From the NCBI RefSeq assembly GCF_026262505.1, contig NC_067203.1:3534001-3598000 (forward strand): a DNA stretch of 64,000 nt. The letters run 5' to 3'. Shown here piece by piece: positions 16,314 to 24,810 of the stretch (position 1 is its first letter; each line of letters starts with the position of its first letter). A program made the position numbers and the translations under genes. The stretch comes from Trichomonas vaginalis G3. Lineage: Eukaryota > Parabasalia > Trichomonadida > Trichomonadidae. The notes beneath the pieces were generated by a model. It did no database searches. It had not been told where the DNA came from and worked only from the letters and a program-made list of their open reading frames with translations.

Positions 16314-17624
16314 ATGTCGAAAGAAACAGCGTCTATGAGAGAAATACAACACAACCGACAACTCATTTTGCAAGCTCTAAATAAGAACACAACAAACTTT
16401 TCAAACTATTCTAAGATATCTGAGTCATTGAAAGAAGGAAACTTAAAACTGACGATAAACCCAATGACAGATGAGTTTCTGTTTCAAGACAGTAAGAACC
16501 ATACTGTTTGTATAAATCCAACAAAAGGAACTTTAAACGAGAAACCTATAGATGAACTTCTTTTGAAAGCAGATGTTGGCAACAAAGCTGACAAAGAATA
16601 TGTCATTGAAAAAGTTCAAGAAGAACATGACAGAGCAGATGCAACATATGCAACGAAAGAACATACTCATCCTGAACTAGCAGACAAAACATATGTTGAC
16701 AATAAAATGTCAAGTGAAGTGACAAGAGCTGACAAAGAATATTCTAAAAAGACTCATACACATACCATTGCAAATATTACAAACTTACAAGAAACCTTAA
16801 ACAGGAAAAGTGACGTTGGACATACACATACCATTGCAAATATTACAAACTTACAAGAAACCTTAAACAGGAAAAGTGACGTTGGACATACACATACCAT
16901 TGCAAATATTACAAACTTACAAGAAAAGTTAGATGGCAAAGCTGACAAGAACCATACACATACCATTGCAAATATTACAAACTTACAAGAAACCTTAAAC
17001 AGGAAAAGTGACGTTGGACATACACATACAAGTTTTACAACTTTTACAGCAGATGATATTACACTAAACACAACCTTGCCAAGTAAAGCTCCAACAATAC
17101 CACCGGCAACAAGTCTTGTAGATACTTTGATATCTAATGACAATAGTATTATACATCTAAGACAGGAACTCAATGTGCTTAAACAAATTTTGCCGAATCT
17201 TATTTACCCGGTTGGCTCATTGTATGTTTCAATGAACTCTACCAAACCAGAAGTAGTACTTGGTTTTGGAACTTGGACTCAAATAGTCGACAGGTTTTTG
17301 TATTGTGCAAACTCTTCAAAGGAAACAGGTGGAAGTAAAACGATTTCAGGTGAAAACTTACCTGCGCATAGTCACTACGTAGATTTAACTACATCTCTAG
17401 AAGGTTGGCATAAGCATAGATATTGGGATTGGTCAAGAATGACAAAAGGTAAAGGATATGATGTTAAAGACGACGTTGATTTTGCTATAAATTGTTACTG
17501 GGATGACACTCAGGGAGGAGGAAGCCATACACATCGCGTTTCAGGGTATACGCAAACAACGGGACAAAGTAAAGACTACATGCCACCTTACATGACAGTT
17601 TATGCATGGTATAGAAATGCTTAG
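16314..17624 (+). CDS. Fiber protein with 22-residue repeats and phage collar-type C terminus (A)
   Basis: The protein has 436 residues. Residues 1-100 are polar, 100-240 hold repeats including four 66-bp tandem units (16761-17024) encoding H-T-H-T-I-A-N-I-T-N-L-Q-E-x-L, and 300-436 form a domain beginning L-I-Y-P-V-G-S-L-Y-V-S-M-N-S-T. It continues through F-G-T-W, T-G-G-S-K, L-P-A-H-S-H and Y-M-P-P-Y-M-T-V-Y-A-W-Y-R. This pattern is typical of bacteriophage tail-fiber/short-tail collar and gp10-like C termini, which attach virions to host surfaces. Its role as a receptor-binding spike of the Maverick virion is inference. The B fiber ends in the same domain. Confidence 0.75.
   Translation: MSKETASMREIQHNRQLILQALNKNTTNFSNYSKISESLKEGNLKLTINPMTDEFLFQDSKNHTVCINPTKGTLNEKPIDELLLKADVGNKADKEYVIEKVQEEHDRADATYATKEHTHPELADKTYVDNKMSSEVTRADKEYSKKTHTHTIANITNLQETLNRKSDVGHTHTIANITNLQETLNRKSDVGHTHTIANITNLQEKLDGKADKNHTHTIANITNLQETLNRKSDVGHTHTSFTTFTADDITLNTTLPSKAPTIPPATSLVDTLISNDNSIIHLRQELNVLKQILPNLIYPVGSLYVSMNSTKPEVVLGFGTWTQIVDRFLYCANSSKETGGSKTISGENLPAHSHYVDLTTSLEGWHKHRYWDWSRMTKGKGYDVKDDVDFAINCYWDDTQGGGSHTHRVSGYTQTTGQSKDYMPPYMTVYAWYRNA
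16761..17024. repeat. Four 66-bp tandem repeats in the fiber gene
   Basis: Units start at 16761, 16827, 16893 and 16959. Three are near-identical and the third ends in a variant (K-L-D-G-K-A-D-K-N). They keep the reading frame (22 codons), so unit number can change fiber length. Confidence 0.9.
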
Positions 17625-18580
17625 TCGTCATTTTCAACTTCTTTAGCATATTCGTCAGGAGTTGTCTTATATTTGTTAGGAACTGTCTTTGAAAGTATAC
17701 CACCTTGAACTTTGACAAGTTTGAAACGAGGTCTGACAATAGTAGTTTTATCTTCTGCTTGCAGTCTGTACATTTTGCCATGTTTGCCTAAAACTTCATA
17801 ATATTCTCTTGTATACTTTCTTCTATTTTTACGAACACGAACGTGAGTACCTGTCGAGTTCCCATTGTTGTCATAGTCAATAGTATTTTCATATGGGTCG
17901 CGTTTAGGTATTTCTATTTTTACTTTGTCACCTTTCTTAAGTTTGAAGCCTGGCATTCTTTCTTGTTTGTCTCTTTTGACTAAACTATTAAATATATAGT
18001 CTTTCTCTAAGTCGGGGTTGTTTTTCATTTCTTCGGGGGAGTGGTTTCCCAAACCTTTTTGTTTACGGTTATTGTAAATATTTAAAACTTGTCTCATCTT
18101 TGCCATGGAGAAGTGTCTATACTTGTCGTCATATGACATTTCATCTACCTCACCACCTTGTGGTTGATTTAAGTCTCTTAAGATTTTTATACAACTGTCA
18201 ATGACACCAAGAGCAGAATGGTTTTGGTCGACAATGAAATATTGGTTTACATTTTTTGAACGCAGATAGTTTTTAATATCGTCTGATTTGAAAGAACTTT
18301 CACAGTCAGATGTCAGTTTTGTTGGATGGTATTTGTCAACAAATATTGTCAAAGCAGTTTTCACATCTAAAATATTTTTGGACCATAATGGTATGGCTTC
18401 ACAGTATCTTGTGTTTTGACCAACAAATATTAACCAGTATGGTGGTCCATCTTCTCTATATCTCGGAATGTTTTCCAAGATATCCATAAACCAAGCATTT
18501 GGTGTTGAACTAAAGATTTTTACCATGAGTGCTTTCTTTGTCGCTTTAGAAACATACGGGTCCTTGTTTGAATTCGTCAT
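17621..18580 (-). CDS. Retroviral-type integrase (A), atypical third catalytic residue
   Basis: This 319-residue protein carries an RNase-H-fold integrase core: first Asp in W-F-M-D-I-L-E near residue 33, second in L-T-S-D-C-E-S near 88, then 35 residues to the third position, which is Asp (A-L-G-V-I-D-S) instead of Glu. This is followed by I-L-R-D-L-N, a family mark. The C terminus is basic and beta-rich. It would cut and join Maverick ends, giving 5-6 bp duplications. It is shorter at the N terminus than the B integrase (361 aa). Its stop overlaps that of the fiber gene by 4 bp. Confidence 0.8.
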   Translation of the reverse strand: MTNSNKDPYVSKATKKALMVKIFSSTPNAWFMDILENIPRYREDGPPYWLIFVGQNTRYCEAIPLWSKNILDVKTALTIFVDKYHPTKLTSDCESSFKSDDIKNYLRSKNVNQYFIVDQNHSALGVIDSCIKILRDLNQPQGGEVDEMSYDDKYRHFSMAKMRQVLNIYNNRKQKGLGNHSPEEMKNNPDLEKDYIFNSLVKRDKQERMPGFKLKKGDKVKIEIPKRDPYENTIDYDNNGNSTGTHVRVRKNRRKYTREYYEVLGKHGKMYRLQAEDKTTIVRPRFKLVKVQGGILSKTVPNKYKTTPDEYAKEVENDD

Positions 18581-18596
18581 TTTTAACCCATAAGAA
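18581..18596. promoter_or_regulatory. 16-bp divergent promoter, integrase / 133-aa gene (A)
   Basis: TTTTTAACCCATAAGAA is the only sequence between the divergent start codons, giving shared regulation by position. Confidence 0.45.
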
Positions 18597-18998
18597 ATGG
18601 GTTTATTTGGCGCATTAGCAGGAGTCGCATCTAGATTTTTGCCCGCAGTGGGAACAATAGCCAGAGGTGCATTTGGAATTGGAAGGAAGATTTTGAGTAC
18701 TTTAGGTATACTGAAAGAGAAAGCACAACCTATTATACAAACCGTACAGAAAGGTTGGGAGGTAGCACGAGATGCAGCAAATCTTATTCCAAATCCTGAA
18801 ACAAGAGGAAAAGTTCAAGGATGGATGGACAATGTAGGAAGACAAGCAGGAAACTACTATAACAAAGCAAATGACTACTATAACCAAGCAGGGCACTATA
18901 TGGACCAAGGTGAAAGATTCTTTAACAGAGGATATAACCATGCACAACAGTGGGTAAACAACAACCAACCTCAACCGCCTCAAACGTGGGGAATGTAA
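18597..18998 (+). CDS. Small Gly/Ala-rich virion-like protein, 133 aa (A)
   Basis: The N-terminal 40 residues are Gly/Ala/Leu-rich and amphipathic (M-G-L-F-G-A-L-A-G-V-A-S-R-F), followed by a helical segment and a C-terminal Tyr/Asn/Gln-rich tail with repeated N-Y-Y-N-K-A / D-Y-Y-N-Q-A motifs. It resembles, in composition only, membrane-lytic minor virion proteins. It starts a run of plus-strand genes leading to the polymerase. Confidence 0.5.
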   Translation: MGLFGALAGVASRFLPAVGTIARGAFGIGRKILSTLGILKEKAQPIIQTVQKGWEVARDAANLIPNPETRGKVQGWMDNVGRQAGNYYNKANDYYNQAGHYMDQGERFFNRGYNHAQQWVNNNQPQPPQTWGM

Positions 18999-19017
18999 AT
19001 TTTTTTACTGAGATGAA

Positions 19018-19170
19018 ATGAACAATACAGCATTGAGACAAATGGGCTCAAGATGGATTTGCCGGCTTCCAGCAGTTACACAACGTGTTTGTCAAGTTCT
19101 TCCTATACCTCAGGAAGTTTTAGACCGACTTAAAAAACAACAACAACCAGTTGAAAACAAACCAAACTAA
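19018..19170 (+). CDS. Short basic protein, 50 aa (A)
   Basis: Frame M-N-N-T-A-L-R-Q-M-G ending Q-P-V-E-N-K-P-N. The upstream sequence TTTTTTACTGAGATGAA is identical to that of the next gene at 19190, which argues that both are expressed starts or recent duplicates. Function unknown. Confidence 0.4.
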   Translation: MNNTALRQMGSRWICRLPAVTQRVCQVLPIPQEVLDRLKKQQQPVENKPN

Positions 19171-19189
19171 AATTTTTTACTGAGATGAA

Positions 19190-19756
19190 ATGACCGAAGA
19201 AGTTGAAACAGTAGATTTGACACCACAAACAAAAAGTTCAGAACCATTGTCAAAACCTGTCAAAGAACTTACAGATGAAGAGAAAAATTCAATAATAGAA
19301 AGTGCTAGGTCTGGAAATACAAACTCTAACTACAAAGTCACTTTTCATAAAAATGGAACGGCTAGTATCTCAAAAAAGAAACAGACTCTCACAAATAAAA
19401 TATTGAAGTCTGAAGGAGCTTTCGAGACAACAGATGGAAAAGTTTACTTCACTGACCAACAGTTCATTATAGAACATCTCATTGACTTAGAGTCGAAATA
19501 TTCTAAACTTTACAACAAACACAAAAAGTTGAAAGGAAAACAAAAACAAATGGCATATGATATTTATGAAGATGTTGACGACACAACTGTTCCAGCAAGT
19601 GAGGTAAAGCCAGAAGAACCAAAAAGTGACGAAAAACCAATAGAAGAAGATAAACCAAAACCAAAGGTTAGTCTCCAGACTAAACCAAGCCAACCTTCAT
19701 TAGCTGGTATGGGTTGGCGTCAAAGACTTTTGGCAGCAGGTGGTTACGTAAAGTAA
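19190..19756 (+). CDS. Hypothetical charged protein, 188 aa (A)
   Basis: It has an N-terminal Ser/Thr/Glu-rich region, a short beta segment (Y-K-V-T-F-H-K-N-G-T-A), a coiled-coil-like stretch (residues 95-125, rich in Lys), a Pro/Glu/Lys linker and a C terminus G-M-G-W-R-Q-R-L-L-A. The 144-residue B protein at 55239-55673 has a similar plan (short beta hairpin, then Pro/Glu/Lys, basic end), so it may be a positional counterpart. No function assigned. Confidence 0.5.
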   Translation: MTEEVETVDLTPQTKSSEPLSKPVKELTDEEKNSIIESARSGNTNSNYKVTFHKNGTASISKKKQTLTNKILKSEGAFETTDGKVYFTDQQFIIEHLIDLESKYSKLYNKHKKLKGKQKQMAYDIYEDVDDTTVPASEVKPEEPKSDEKPIEEDKPKPKVSLQTKPSQPSLAGMGWRQRLLAAGGYVK

Positions 19757-19784
19757 AAAAAACATTTTTTTATTTTTATAAAAA

Positions 19785-21938
19785 ATGCCCCCGTATAGAA
19801 TGGATAGAAGGTCTGCTAGAATAAAAGCAGAGTTAGAAAGATATGGTTGGAAAGTTTCAAAGAAGTTTAAATATAGGAAGGGAAGACCCATAAAAGTCTA
19901 TGACAAACTGGCTGGTCTGACCTATGAAATGGACTTGGAAACAGCACGCACAAATTATCCAAACAGACTAGAGAGGTTAGAAGAAGAGCGTCTTATGGAC
20001 ATGCCTTTCGATGTTACTGAGCCTCAAGTTGAAGGACACGACGGCTTTGCCAGATTCTACTGGAAACATGACGAACAATTGCATCCTTTGAGACGGAAAA
20101 AAGGAAAAGGTGAAGACGCACATGCTCCCATGGAAAGAACAAGATATGCATATGAAAAGTATCGTGAAGTTAGAAGTAAAATTACATCTGGTCGAACCTT
20201 TACAGTAAACTTTGACGAAGGAAAGAACAAAGAAGGCTTCATGGGTGTACTTGCTGCAATTCAAGACGGAAATAAGAAAGGATACAATCTCAGACTAACC
20301 GTAACAGATTTAGATGGTCATATTTACTATGCGCATGGCAATGTCACAACAGCCGCACAACTTCTTGACGCTTTCAAGACTACAAAGAGAGAACAAATGG
20401 TTGACTCCGACTCAGATATTTTGAATGCAATTGAAGGAATTGCAAGCGTGAAGTTCGAATGGTACCAACCTAACCCTCAAGCAGTCAGACAACATGCTGG
20501 GTATTTCCCGTTCAGAAATAAGTCTGACATTGACTTAACAAGGTATGGAATTTACAATTCAATTGAAAAAATTGTCAATGAACCTTGTATTCTTACATGT
20601 CTCAGGAACTCTGGTCTTGTTACAGATGAGAAAATGAAGTATCTTGAGTCATGTGTGAAAACAAGGTACATTCTCAGAGGTCAATTGACAAAGATTGCAC
20701 CGTTGGCAAATGTGAATATCCGAGTCAACATTCCGACTGAGAAAGGTTCTTCACATGACGACTATGTTGTTGACAAAGACTTACCATGGTTGAAGATTGT
20801 AATTGTCCACAACCACTTCATGTTGAACGAAAGTCTTACAAACCCATTGTTCGGAAAAGGCAAATGCAACATTGTCAGAGCTGTTAACATTCTTTTCGAG
20901 AAAGGTTTGTTGGAACCAATTCCAGATGACAAGCTGACAGAAACTTTTGTACCAAAAGACGAAACAAACTTTTCATTGTTGGTAAGACCAAAAGTTGTTC
21001 CAGACAAAGTTATAGCACAAAAGAAGTACACAGTTCCAAAAGGAGTTGGATTGTTCGGATACCAACCTGAACCAGAAGAACTTCCAATGAGGTTGCAAGA
21101 ACTTCAAGATGCTATAAACAAACTTCCATTGAGACATCCAATCGACGTCAAATTGTATTGGAGAGCATCAGAGTTAGGTCAGAAGGTTTTATATGAAACA
21201 GGTTGCTTTGACGATGTTTATGAGATAACAGGCGAGGTTTCTCAAAAGATAAGAGACTCGCTTGAATTTCCACAAACTGGACCGATTGGATGCGATAAGT
21301 TCGACTCATATGAAAAAATATACTATGTCGACCTTAACGCTGCGTACATGAGGTTTGTCCAATATATCCCGACTGGAATTCCAAACGAAGATGGTGAGTT
21401 CCCGGGAAGGAACTATACAGTTGGAAAGGTCATACAACAACTGTATGATATTAGGAAAGCTTCAAACCCCAAACTTGCAATGACAATCAAATTGCTTATG
21501 AATTCGACATGGGGATATTCCATTAAGAAACCTCAAGAGATGAAGAGTAAACATTATGAGAAGGTCGACAACTTTGTTGAAAGGTTCTCCCCTTTTGTTT
21601 TGAAATACGAATTTACTCAAGGTCAAGGTGGCTTAGTAACCACAGTAAAACCTATTGTCGAACATTGGTCCTATCCTCAGTTCGCAAAAGCAGTCCTCGA
21701 CAACTACAACAAATTCTTCTCAGAGGTTAAATCCAAAGTGAAGGTATACTATGAGAACATCGATGCACTCATGACGAACGAAGAAGGCTATAACAAACTC
21801 ATTGAAATGGGTTTAGTCGGTGAAAAGATGGGCTGTTTTAAGCTAGACAAGGTATTTTCCGAAGTTCATGTCCTCTCCAAGCGTAAGTACTGGGGTGTTA
21901 AAGAAGATGGTGAAATAGTTAAACATTGCATGAAATAA
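19785..21938 (+). CDS. Divergent compact type B DNA polymerase (A), truncated
   Basis: The 717 residues include an N-terminal region with P-C-I-L-T-C-L and H-N-H-F-M-L-N-E motifs that align with a similar region of the B polymerase. Polymerase motifs follow: A (Y-Y-V-D-L-N-A-A-Y), B (K-L-L-M-N-S-T-W-G-Y) and C (Y-Y-E-N-I-D-A, where Y-x-D-T-D-S is usual). No exonuclease motifs are present and only about 60 residues separate motifs A and B, against about 155 in B, so the exonuclease and palm insertions are missing. The protein stops at K-H-C-M-K, the point where the thumb begins, inside an 18-bp tandem repeat. It is probably not a normal replicative enzyme. A protein-primed Maverick origin is inferred. 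Confidence 0.7.
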   Translation: MPPYRMDRRSARIKAELERYGWKVSKKFKYRKGRPIKVYDKLAGLTYEMDLETARTNYPNRLERLEEERLMDMPFDVTEPQVEGHDGFARFYWKHDEQLHPLRRKKGKGEDAHAPMERTRYAYEKYREVRSKITSGRTFTVNFDEGKNKEGFMGVLAAIQDGNKKGYNLRLTVTDLDGHIYYAHGNVTTAAQLLDAFKTTKREQMVDSDSDILNAIEGIASVKFEWYQPNPQAVRQHAGYFPFRNKSDIDLTRYGIYNSIEKIVNEPCILTCLRNSGLVTDEKMKYLESCVKTRYILRGQLTKIAPLANVNIRVNIPTEKGSSHDDYVVDKDLPWLKIVIVHNHFMLNESLTNPLFGKGKCNIVRAVNILFEKGLLEPIPDDKLTETFVPKDETNFSLLVRPKVVPDKVIAQKKYTVPKGVGLFGYQPEPEELPMRLQELQDAINKLPLRHPIDVKLYWRASELGQKVLYETGCFDDVYEITGEVSQKIRDSLEFPQTGPIGCDKFDSYEKIYYVDLNAAYMRFVQYIPTGIPNEDGEFPGRNYTVGKVIQQLYDIRKASNPKLAMTIKLLMNSTWGYSIKKPQEMKSKHYEKVDNFVERFSPFVLKYEFTQGQGGLVTTVKPIVEHWSYPQFAKAVLDNYNKFFSEVKSKVKVYYENIDALMTNEEGYNKLIEMGLVGEKMGCFKLDKVFSEVHVLSKRKYWGVKEDGEIVKHCMK

Positions 21939-21974
21939 AAACATTGCATGAAATAAAAACATTGCATGAAATAA
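21921..21974. repeat. Three perfect 18-bp repeats at the polymerase stop
   Basis: Units of AAACATTGCATGAAATAA, each in frame and each ending in TAA. The repeat replaces the thumb-coding sequence expected after H-C-M-K-G. Confidence 0.9.
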
Positions 21975-22014
21975 AACATTTTTTCAAAAAAAATATTTTT
22001 TTATTTTATTTGAA

Positions 22015-22599
22015 ATGTACGCTGAGTTTGTTGAAGAAGACCGTTGGGAAACTTGTTTGTTAGATGAGAAATATGAAATTCACTGTTGTGAGTCATTTGA
22101 AGTCAGAAACAAAAAGACAAAAAGAGTTTTAAGCGAATGGGAGGGGAATAAAGGATATGCTATGATGAGGATGGGTGGAAAAAACTATCTTAAACATGTT
22201 GTCATTGCAACTCATTTTATACCGAACCCTAACAATTTACCTTTTGTAGACCATATAAACCATATAAGAAACGACAATAGACTTGAGAACTTGCGTTGGG
22301 TCACTCGTTCTGAAAACAATAAGAACATAGGCAAATTTAGAGATATTGTATTCGAATTTGTCGACGAACTAGAAGATGAAACAATTGAAATTACAGACTA
22401 TGGCAAGCATACGTTTGAGTTTTACTACTATAGTGAAGAACAAGACTCTTTCTACTTTTATACCGGCGTAAACTATAGGAAATTACAAGTATGTTTTACT
22501 AAGGCAGGCTATGCTTATGTAAACGCTAGAGATACAGATGGAAAAAACGTTCAAATACTTCTTAACAAATTCAAGAAGCTATATGGCATACCATTTTAA
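22015..22599 (+). CDS. HNH homing-type endonuclease with extra C-terminal domain (A)
   Basis: The 194 residues include an HNH_3-type nuclease at about 60-105: H-V-V-I-A-T-H-F-I-P-N-P, then V-D-H-I-N-H-I-R-N-D-N-R-L-E-N-L-R-W-V-T. Such enzymes nick or cut DNA and often spread with mobile elements and viruses. Residues 120-194 form a second domain (T-I-E-I-T-D-Y ... F-Y-F-Y ... D-T-D-G-K-N-V-Q-I-L-L) that matches the stand-alone 106-residue protein in the B terminal repeats (T-I-E-I-T-N-Y ... D-T-N-G-K-R-V-S-L-A-L). Confidence 0.8.
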   Translation: MYAEFVEEDRWETCLLDEKYEIHCCESFEVRNKKTKRVLSEWEGNKGYAMMRMGGKNYLKHVVIATHFIPNPNNLPFVDHINHIRNDNRLENLRWVTRSENNKNIGKFRDIVFEFVDELEDETIEITDYGKHTFEFYYYSEEQDSFYFYTGVNYRKLQVCFTKAGYAYVNARDTDGKNVQILLNKFKKLYGIPF

Positions 22600-22635
22600 A
22601 ACGTTTTTAAAACAGTATATTTTTACATATATAAA

Positions 22636-23496
22636 ATGCTTCAGGTTGAAAAACAAAGAACAAAAGTAGCAGATACAAAACCGTTAGACTATATCTTTAC
22701 AAACGCTGGCAGGAATATTTCAGATGAAGAAATTTCATCCGGAGCTTACAGGTTTGACTATCCAATTCGCTGGCTTCAAAGTCCTTCAGATGCAAAGGCA
22801 ATAGGATTTAGAAGAGTTTTGTTTTCAAATAGAACTAATGCATTCATGTTCGCAGTATATTTTCACGGTCAGTATAAAGGTTCTGATGGTCTAATAGACA
22901 AATTTGATGAAATGAAAATCTTTACAATTCGTTCAGACGAAAGTCTTGAAAAAACTCTAAATGACTTTCAAACTCAAATAAACAAATACTACTGGGAATT
23001 TCAAGAAAAATACCACTCTTTACTAAATGGAACATACTATCTAAAACTAGAATACGATAAGATGAACTCCACAGTTTCATTTCAAAAGATTGAAATTAAC
23101 CCTCCAAGAGATACAGAGTTTTTATATTGGGGGGTGGACAGGCGTTCTTGGGCACAATTTCTTCGGTTACTAAACCAGAACGAACCATTGCCACCAGATG
23201 GTCCATTTAAATTTATACTCCCACCAGCAGATTTGACAGTTTATAGAAACGTGTTCGACCCTCAAAATGTCATGTGTCATGCAAGTTTCAGTTCAAGCAA
23301 CAACAGTTTTCTTTGTATCGGTAAGGACTTCTATGACTTTGCTTCTAAATTCTACGAACCACCTAGTAACAGTTTCTCTGACTTTCAAGTCTGGTTCACA
23401 ACAAACGGTGTGCAACATATTATACCATTGTACTACGACTTTTATCTCGAATTGTCTTTCATATACAACTACGGAAAAGTGCTGAAAAAGTATTGA
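22636..23496 (+). CDS. Family X protein 2 (A), 286 aa, intact
   Basis: About half identical to family X 1 of the same element in its conserved blocks: T-K-P-L-D-Y-I-F-T-N-A-G, F-D-Y-P-I-R-W-L, A-I-G-F-R-R-V, H-A-S-F-S-S and F-Q-V-W-F-T-T-N-G. It begins M-L-Q-V-E-K-Q-R after TTTTTACATATATAAA. The function is unknown. It is followed by the inverted-repeat-bounded module containing the 298-residue gene. Confidence 0.6.
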   Translation: MLQVEKQRTKVADTKPLDYIFTNAGRNISDEEISSGAYRFDYPIRWLQSPSDAKAIGFRRVLFSNRTNAFMFAVYFHGQYKGSDGLIDKFDEMKIFTIRSDESLEKTLNDFQTQINKYYWEFQEKYHSLLNGTYYLKLEYDKMNSTVSFQKIEINPPRDTEFLYWGVDRRSWAQFLRLLNQNEPLPPDGPFKFILPPADLTVYRNVFDPQNVMCHASFSSSNNSFLCIGKDFYDFASKFYEPPSNSFSDFQVWFTTNGVQHIIPLYYDFYLELSFIYNYGKVLKKY

Positions 23497-23499
23497 AAA

Positions 23500-23608
23500 A
23501 TATATTTTAGATCTCACCAGGTCCCTCGGTCCCTCGGTCCCTCGGTCATTTTAACTTCTCTGAAAAAGTGTGACAACATGACATTTAGACAACAACACAG
23601 GAAATAGA
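23500..23608 (+). repeat. Boundary repeat, left copy, of the 298-aa gene module (A)
   Basis: AATATATTTTAGATCTCACC, then GGTCCCTC repeats (23520-23546), then AACTTCTCTGAAAAAG and GACAACATGACATTT. It is repeated in inverted orientation at 24918-25025 on the other side of the gene, so the gene sits between inverted repeats. Confidence 0.8.
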
Positions 23609-23637
23609 TTTCATCATCTAATTTCTCATGAATTTCA

Positions 23638-23805
23638 TCGTAAATGTTTTGTATAAAAAGCACCCCGCGGAAAACAGCGGGGTGGTATATTCTTCACGAA
23701 ATGCTTGTTTTGTCATGACTTCTTCTTCGTAAATGTTTTGTATAAAAAGCACCCCGCGGAAAACAGCGGGGTGGTATATTCTTCACGAAATGCTTGTTTT
23801 GAGGT
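23638..23805. repeat. Duplicated segment with a strong GC hairpin (A)
   Basis: Two copies of about 78 bp (23638-23716 and 23728-23805), each containing CACCCCGC-loop-GCGGGGTG (23661-23684 and 23750-23773) followed by TATATTCTTCACGAAATGC. The perfect 8-bp GC stem in A/T-rich DNA suggests a structured RNA, terminator or recombination signal; no function is shown. Confidence 0.75.
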
Positions 23806-23913
23806 CGAGCCATTTTTGGCTCCACCGTAGAAAACACACAAAACTCTTGAATTCGGCAAAAATATATTTTAGTTTTTTTTTAAAAAATATTTTTTTATTT
23901 TTATTGTAAGAAC

Positions 23914-24810
23914 ATGTCAGCAACAACTTCACCAAACTCTTTAGTCATGAACCCAACTTCAATGTTAGTAGAGATGAAAAGCTTCATTCCTTCTTCATAT
24001 ACTTTCGAAACAGAAATCCAGAAGATAAAGCAAGAACTTCTCCAAGGAGATTTAGACTGTAGTGCGAAAGATGAAACAAATGAACAGTATCTTTATGAAA
24101 TGCAGGATATTATTGACCATCTACCTAAAATTCCTGAAATACAACAACAAAAGCTTACTATTCCAGAATTCGATGAAATAGAAGTCAAAGCAACTGACTC
24201 AGTAGAAACCAAGAAGTTCATACGAAAGGTAAACTATGAGTTTCTTGGATTTCATTGCAACCACAAAGACTGCGATATGGTATATTTCATTGACATATAC
24301 AAATCTGAAGAGTTTAAGACCTACGACAACTTTGTTTCGTTAGTTGCAAAATGTGTATGGCAGATAAGAGATAAAGATAGAAGAGGTAAAGTATGGAATG
24401 AACAGATAAAACCAGCAACTTTTGAGTTAAAGAAAACCATTTACGCCTTACTTGTTTTAGCAGGACAAATTTCAGAATATAATGCTAAAATGAACCCACA
24501 ATGTTCAAAATGTAAAGCAGCAACAAGGAAATATAACTACTCCGTCAAAGAGATAGAACGTATGAGAAAAGACTATACTGACTTAAAGAAAGAAGTAGAG
24601 AAACCAGCAGAAGATAAAATGGACATGTTGACATTTCTGAACAAAAACTATCCAACAGCTGACGATTTCCTTCTTTCAGATGTCAAGAAGAAATATAAAG
24701 AAACTTTCGGCATAGTTAAAACTTTTGATATCCTTCGTGAAGAAATAGAAGCTACAAAACTGTTTAAAGTCATGAACCATCACAACATATACCATGTAAA
24801 ACGCTTATAA
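23914..24810 (+). CDS. 298-aa element-specific protein (A), intact
   Basis: The sequence has N-terminal N-S-L-V-M-N-P-T-S-M-L-V-E, a charged helical centre, two Cys pairs (H-C-N-H-K-D-C near residue 110 and C-S-K-C near 200) that could bind zinc, and a C terminus rich in Lys/Asp. The B copy (46792-47708) is about 85% identical but has lost its start codon and is frameshifted. In both elements the gene is bounded by inverted repeats of different sequence with a shared AGATCT core. No known family was recognised. Confidence 0.65.
   Translation: MSATTSPNSLVMNPTSMLVEMKSFIPSSYTFETEIQKIKQELLQGDLDCSAKDETNEQYLYEMQDIIDHLPKIPEIQQQKLTIPEFDEIEVKATDSVETKKFIRKVNYEFLGFHCNHKDCDMVYFIDIYKSEEFKTYDNFVSLVAKCVWQIRDKDRRGKVWNEQIKPATFELKKTIYALLVLAGQISEYNAKMNPQCSKCKAATRKYNYSVKEIERMRKDYTDLKKEVEKPAEDKMDMLTFLNKNYPTADDFLLSDVKKKYKETFGIVKTFDILREEIEATKLFKVMNHHNIYHVKRL

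Noticed and set aside
16754-17173. Minus-strand ORF with Cys/Val repeats
   Set aside because: Antisense to the 66-bp fiber repeats; the repeat simply lacks stops on the other strand.
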